Source: CAZTLI01 sp964614375
Lineage (GTDB): Bacteria > Chloroflexota > Anaerolineae > Aggregatilineales > Phototrophicaceae
Direction: 5' to 3'
Assembly: GCA_964614375.1 (NCBI GenBank)
Contig: CAZTLI010000119.1
Location: 1 to 12,575 of the forward strand
Length of the DNA: 12,575 nucleotides
This document shows positions 10,320 through 12,575 of the stretch, piece after piece (positions within the stretch are counted from its first letter, which is position 1; each line of letters begins with the position of its first letter). A model generated the notes under the pieces. That model saw only the letters and a program-made list of their open reading frames with translations. It was not told the origin of the DNA and ran no database searches. The translations under genes and the position numbers were made by a program.

Positions 10320-10329
10320 TAGCAATTCC

Positions 10330-11679
10330 ATGAAAAAGTTATTCATTTTATGTGTACTCGTCTGCATGGTCGTACTCGGTACGAGCGTCGCAGTCGGTCA
10401 AGACGCATCCCTGGGTGATGTCGATCCGTCCGGCGTAACTGTGGTCTACTGGCATCAGTACAGTGAAGGTAGCGCACAGGGCGATACCATTGCGGCGCTG
10501 GTGGAAGAATTTAATACGACTAACGAATGGGGTATCACAGTCGAGGCCCGTTTCCAGGGGAACTATACCGAAATTCGTGACCTGATGAACGGCGCGATTA
10601 TCTCTGGTGAGATGCCGAATATGGTCGCTGGTTTCCAGAATGATGCCGCTAGCTATGCGCTGGATGGCGTTGTTGTGGACTTGAATCCCTACTTTAACGA
10701 CGAAACATGGGGTTTCAGTGATGAAGAACGTGCCAATCTCAACATGGGTATCATCGCGATGAATATTTTCGAATATGAACCCTTCAATGGCGCGATGTTG
10801 GCCTGGCCTAACCAGGTATCAGGTACACTGTTAGCAGTCAATACGACAATGTTGGCTGAACTCGGTTTCGATGGTCCGGCTGAAACATTCGAGGACTTTA
10901 TGGCGATTTCATGTGCCGCCGCTAATTCTGACCTGACCGGTGCGGAAGGCGTGGAAGTGCGTGGTTATCCCATCAAGACCGATGCCAGCAACTGGGAAAC
11001 GTATCTTGCCAGCTATGGTGGCACGATGTTTGATCCCGTGACCAACACCTATGACTTCACTACCGAAGCCTCTGTCAATGCCTTCACGTTCTATCAGGAA
11101 TTGTGGACGAGTGGTTGTTCCTATATCCCTGATACCCGTTTCGGTAACACCGACGACTTCGCGCTGGGCATCAACCCGATGGCGCTGGGGAGCATCGCGG
11201 GCGCACCTTTCATTGAAGCTGGTTTCGAGGCCAGTGGCATAGAAGCTGAATGGCACCTGACCACCACACCCTGGACAGAAGGTAACCGTTCCATCAACCT
11301 GTTCAGCCCCGGCATCATGGTGCTGCAAGGCACTGCCGAACAGAATCTCGCAAGCTGGTTGTTCCTGCAATTCCTCACCCGCGAAGAATCGCAGTTCCTG
11401 TGGAGCACGAACACGGGCTACCTGTCGATGAATACGGCAGCATCGGTCAATGTGTATGACTCCATTCTGGACGACAACCCGATTCTGGCTGGCGTCATCA
11501 ATATCTTCAACGATCCTGAAATCCGCGTCTATACCTCGCCCAACACCGCATCCTACGGTACAGTACGCGGTCTTATCAGCGAAGCGATGGCGAATGTGAC
11601 TGTGAATGAGATGGATGTGATGGAAGTGGTTGAAGCCTTGACCGTCGCCGCCAACGAAGCCCACGCCGAATCGCAATAA
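10330..11679 (+). CDS. Extracellular solute-binding protein of a sugar ABC importer
   Basis: This 449-residue family-1 (MalE/UgpB-like) solute-binding protein captures the substrate outside the membrane and delivers it to the two upstream permeases. Residues 1-24 are a Sec signal peptide (MKKLF start, hydrophobic core, cleavage likely near AVG/QD). C8 and C12 lie inside the hydrophobic core and are too early for a lipobox, so lipid anchoring is not evident. The mature part opens with VTVVYWHQYSEG, typical of the family, with YLASYGGTMFD in the middle and a STNTGYLSMN segment near the C-terminus like those of UgpB-type proteins. Two Cys pairs are possible, but their pairing is not clear. I chose 10330 rather than 10216, since the extra 38 residues would bury the signal peptide and a strong AAAGGAGA precedes 10330. 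The gene lies last in the operon, 120 bases after the permease. Substrate cannot be read from sequence; sugars or glycerol phosphates are likely. Confidence 0.93.
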   Translation: MKKLFILCVLVCMVVLGTSVAVGQDASLGDVDPSGVTVVYWHQYSEGSAQGDTIAALVEEFNTTNEWGITVEARFQGNYTEIRDLMNGAIISGEMPNMVAGFQNDAASYALDGVVVDLNPYFNDETWGFSDEERANLNMGIIAMNIFEYEPFNGAMLAWPNQVSGTLLAVNTTMLAELGFDGPAETFEDFMAISCAAANSDLTGAEGVEVRGYPIKTDASNWETYLASYGGTMFDPVTNTYDFTTEASVNAFTFYQELWTSGCSYIPDTRFGNTDDFALGINPMALGSIAGAPFIEAGFEASGIEAEWHLTTTPWTEGNRSINLFSPGIMVLQGTAEQNLASWLFLQFLTREESQFLWSTNTGYLSMNTAASVNVYDSILDDNPILAGVINIFNDPEIRVYTSPNTASYGTVRGLISEAMANVTVNEMDVMEVVEALTVAANEAHAESQ

Positions 11680-11708
11680 GCGCAGTCATATCCAGTCGAT
11701 ACATCCAG

Positions 11709-11736
11709 CAGCCTCGTCCTGTACGGGGCTGTTTTT
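11709..11736 (+). terminator. Intrinsic terminator of the ABC importer operon
   Basis: CAGCCTCGT (11709-11717) pairs over nine base pairs, one of them a G-T wobble, with ACGGGGCTG (11723-11731) around a 5-base loop, followed directly by TTTTT. It lies 30 bases after the binding-protein stop and is the best terminator in the window. Confidence 0.88.
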
Positions 11737-11781
11737 ATGCCATTTTGATAAGCTGCACCAGCAGGCCGCGCGAATATGCGG

Positions 11782-11787
11782 TATAAC
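11782..11787 (+). promoter_or_regulatory. Putative -10 box of the FecR-like gene
   Basis: TATAAC, in the context GCGGTATAAC, is a 5 of 6 match to the -10 consensus, 43 bases before the ATG at 11831 and after the preceding terminator. No good -35 was found at 16-18 bases. Confidence 0.35.
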
Positions 11788-11830
11788 GGGTAATGTCCAT
11801 CGTTATGTTGAAATGACAAAGGCTAGAATC

Positions 11831-12575
11831 ATGTTATGGTTGTCCCGTCTAGTATTTCTCAGTGTATGTATGCTCATTCTCACCATTACTGTCATCGCGC
11901 AGGACGGAACTTGCCCGGCGATTGTCGAAGCGGCGCTGGAAGCTGTCGAGGATTTGTGCGCTGGTACAGGCCGCAACGAAGCCTGTTATGCTAATCTGGC
12001 GCTGACTGCCGAGCCGCGTGAAGGCGTGACCGAATTCCAATTCGAGCAGCCGGGCGACATCACCAGCGTTGCCGAAATCGCCAGCATCACCCTCAGCGAA
12101 ATGGATGTCGCTGCCAATACGTGGGGCGTGGCGCTGCTGCGGCTTCAGGCCAATCTGCCCGAAACGCTGCCCGGTGAAAATGTGACGATGCTGCTGTTTG
12201 GCGATGTCGAAATCACCAACGCGGGCGGCGTCGATAGTGCCGACGCAGGTTATGGCGATATGCAAGCGTTTTACTTCCGTAGTGGCATTGGCGCTGCCCA
12301 ATGTGTCGAAGCGCCCGCCAGCGGTATCCTCATCCAGACTCCCGACGGCGCTGGCGAAGTCAACCTCGTCGCCAATGACATTCAAATCACACTCGGTTCT
12401 ACGGCATTTATGCAAGCCGAACCGGGCGGCAATTTCGTAATCAGCGTGCTGGCAGGCGAAGGTGTGGTCACTGCCAATGGCGCGTCTGTCCATGTGCCCG
12501 CAGGCGGTCAGGTGACTGTGCCATTGGACGAAACGGGTTTCCCGGATGGCATCCCGACCTATCCCGAACCGTTTG
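11831..12575 (+). CDS. Exported FecR-like protein with cysteine-bearing N-terminal module (partial)
   Basis: The frame is open from ATG at 11831 to the right edge (248 codons), so the C-terminus is missing. AAAGG eight bases upstream supports the start. Residues 1-24 form a signal peptide (cleavage probably after VIAQ or VIA). A helical module follows with C28, C43 and C52 (CPAIVEAALEAVEDLC, then RNEACYANLAL); another cysteine, C158, precedes the last domain, and these could form two disulfides outside the cell. Residues about 175-232 (NDIQITLGSTAF, then FVISVLAGEGVV and VPAGGQV) resemble a FecR-like beta-helical domain. Unlike classical FecR anti-sigma regulators it has a signal peptide and no cytosolic anti-sigma part, so iron-uptake regulation should not be assumed. 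I recognise the architecture from Anaerolineae-type genomes but know no function. It follows the importer terminator and is probably a separate unit. Confidence 0.82.
   Translation, partial: MLWLSRLVFLSVCMLILTITVIAQDGTCPAIVEAALEAVEDLCAGTGRNEACYANLALTAEPREGVTEFQFEQPGDITSVAEIASITLSEMDVAANTWGVALLRLQANLPETLPGENVTMLLFGDVEITNAGGVDSADAGYGDMQAFYFRSGIGAAQCVEAPASGILIQTPDGAGEVNLVANDIQITLGSTAFMQAEPGGNFVISVLAGEGVVTANGASVHVPAGGQVTVPLDETGFPDGIPTYPEPF

Noticed and set aside
10216..10329. Upstream start for the solute-binding protein
   Set aside because: It would put 38 unrelated residues before a complete signal peptide, and the strong AAAGGAGA site serves the ATG at 10330.
10909..11676. Antisense open frame of 255 codons inside the binding-protein gene
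   Set aside because: It is a shadow of a well-supported solute-binding protein, with no ribosome site or domain.
11849..12493. Antisense open frame of 214 codons opposite the FecR-like gene
   Set aside because: The plus strand carries a signal peptide, cysteine module and FecR-like domain with a ribosome site; the antisense frame has no domain.

Overview
The window looks like a chromosomal segment of a Chloroflexota bacterium, probably of the Anaerolineae type. That is an inference from protein style, not from a marker gene. The signs are a PknB-type kinase with long Thr/Pro/Asp-rich linkers and bacterial SH3 modules, a TIR protein with a C-terminal formylglycine-generating-enzyme (FGE)-like domain, an exported FecR-like protein with a cysteine-bearing N-terminal module, and a moderately GC-rich sequence. 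There are seven protein genes. The first and last are cut by the window edges. I see no rRNA, tRNA, CRISPR array, transposase or phage gene.

Left part (1-3017, minus strand): an exported beta-propeller protein ending in an SH3-like module (C-terminus cut at base 1), then a gap with its promoter, then a cytosolic TIR / helical linker / FGE-like protein (1494-3017). The FGE-like domain lacks cysteines at the two expected catalytic positions. Its last ~35 residues resemble the variable region of proteins diversified by diversity-generating retroelements (DGRs).

Centre (3018-7071): a 406-base divergent intergenic region separates the TIR gene from a 1215-residue membrane Ser/Thr kinase on the plus strand. 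The kinase has an intact catalytic domain, one transmembrane helix, an SH3-like module and three predicted beta-sandwich (LamG/concanavalin-like) domains outside the cell, joined by Thr/Pro-rich stalks.

Right part (7356-11679, plus strand): a carbohydrate-type ABC importer operon in the order MalF-like permease, MalG-like permease (8-base overlap), then solute-binding protein, closed by a clear intrinsic terminator at 11709-11736. No ATPase gene is in the window, so a shared MalK/MsmX-type ATPase encoded elsewhere is likely. The MalF-like protein is unusual: about 300 residues, with six predicted membrane helices and a helical hairpin, are inserted between the first two canonical helices. After the terminator a new unit begins with the exported FecR-like protein, which runs off the right edge.

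Working together: the three transport proteins form one import system for an unknown, probably sugar-like, solute. The kinase ectodomain could sense cell-wall or carbohydrate ligands, and its position between the TIR gene and the importer suggests, but does not prove, a signalling link. The most unusual items are the TIR-FGE protein divergent from the sensor kinase and the insertion in the MalF-like permease.
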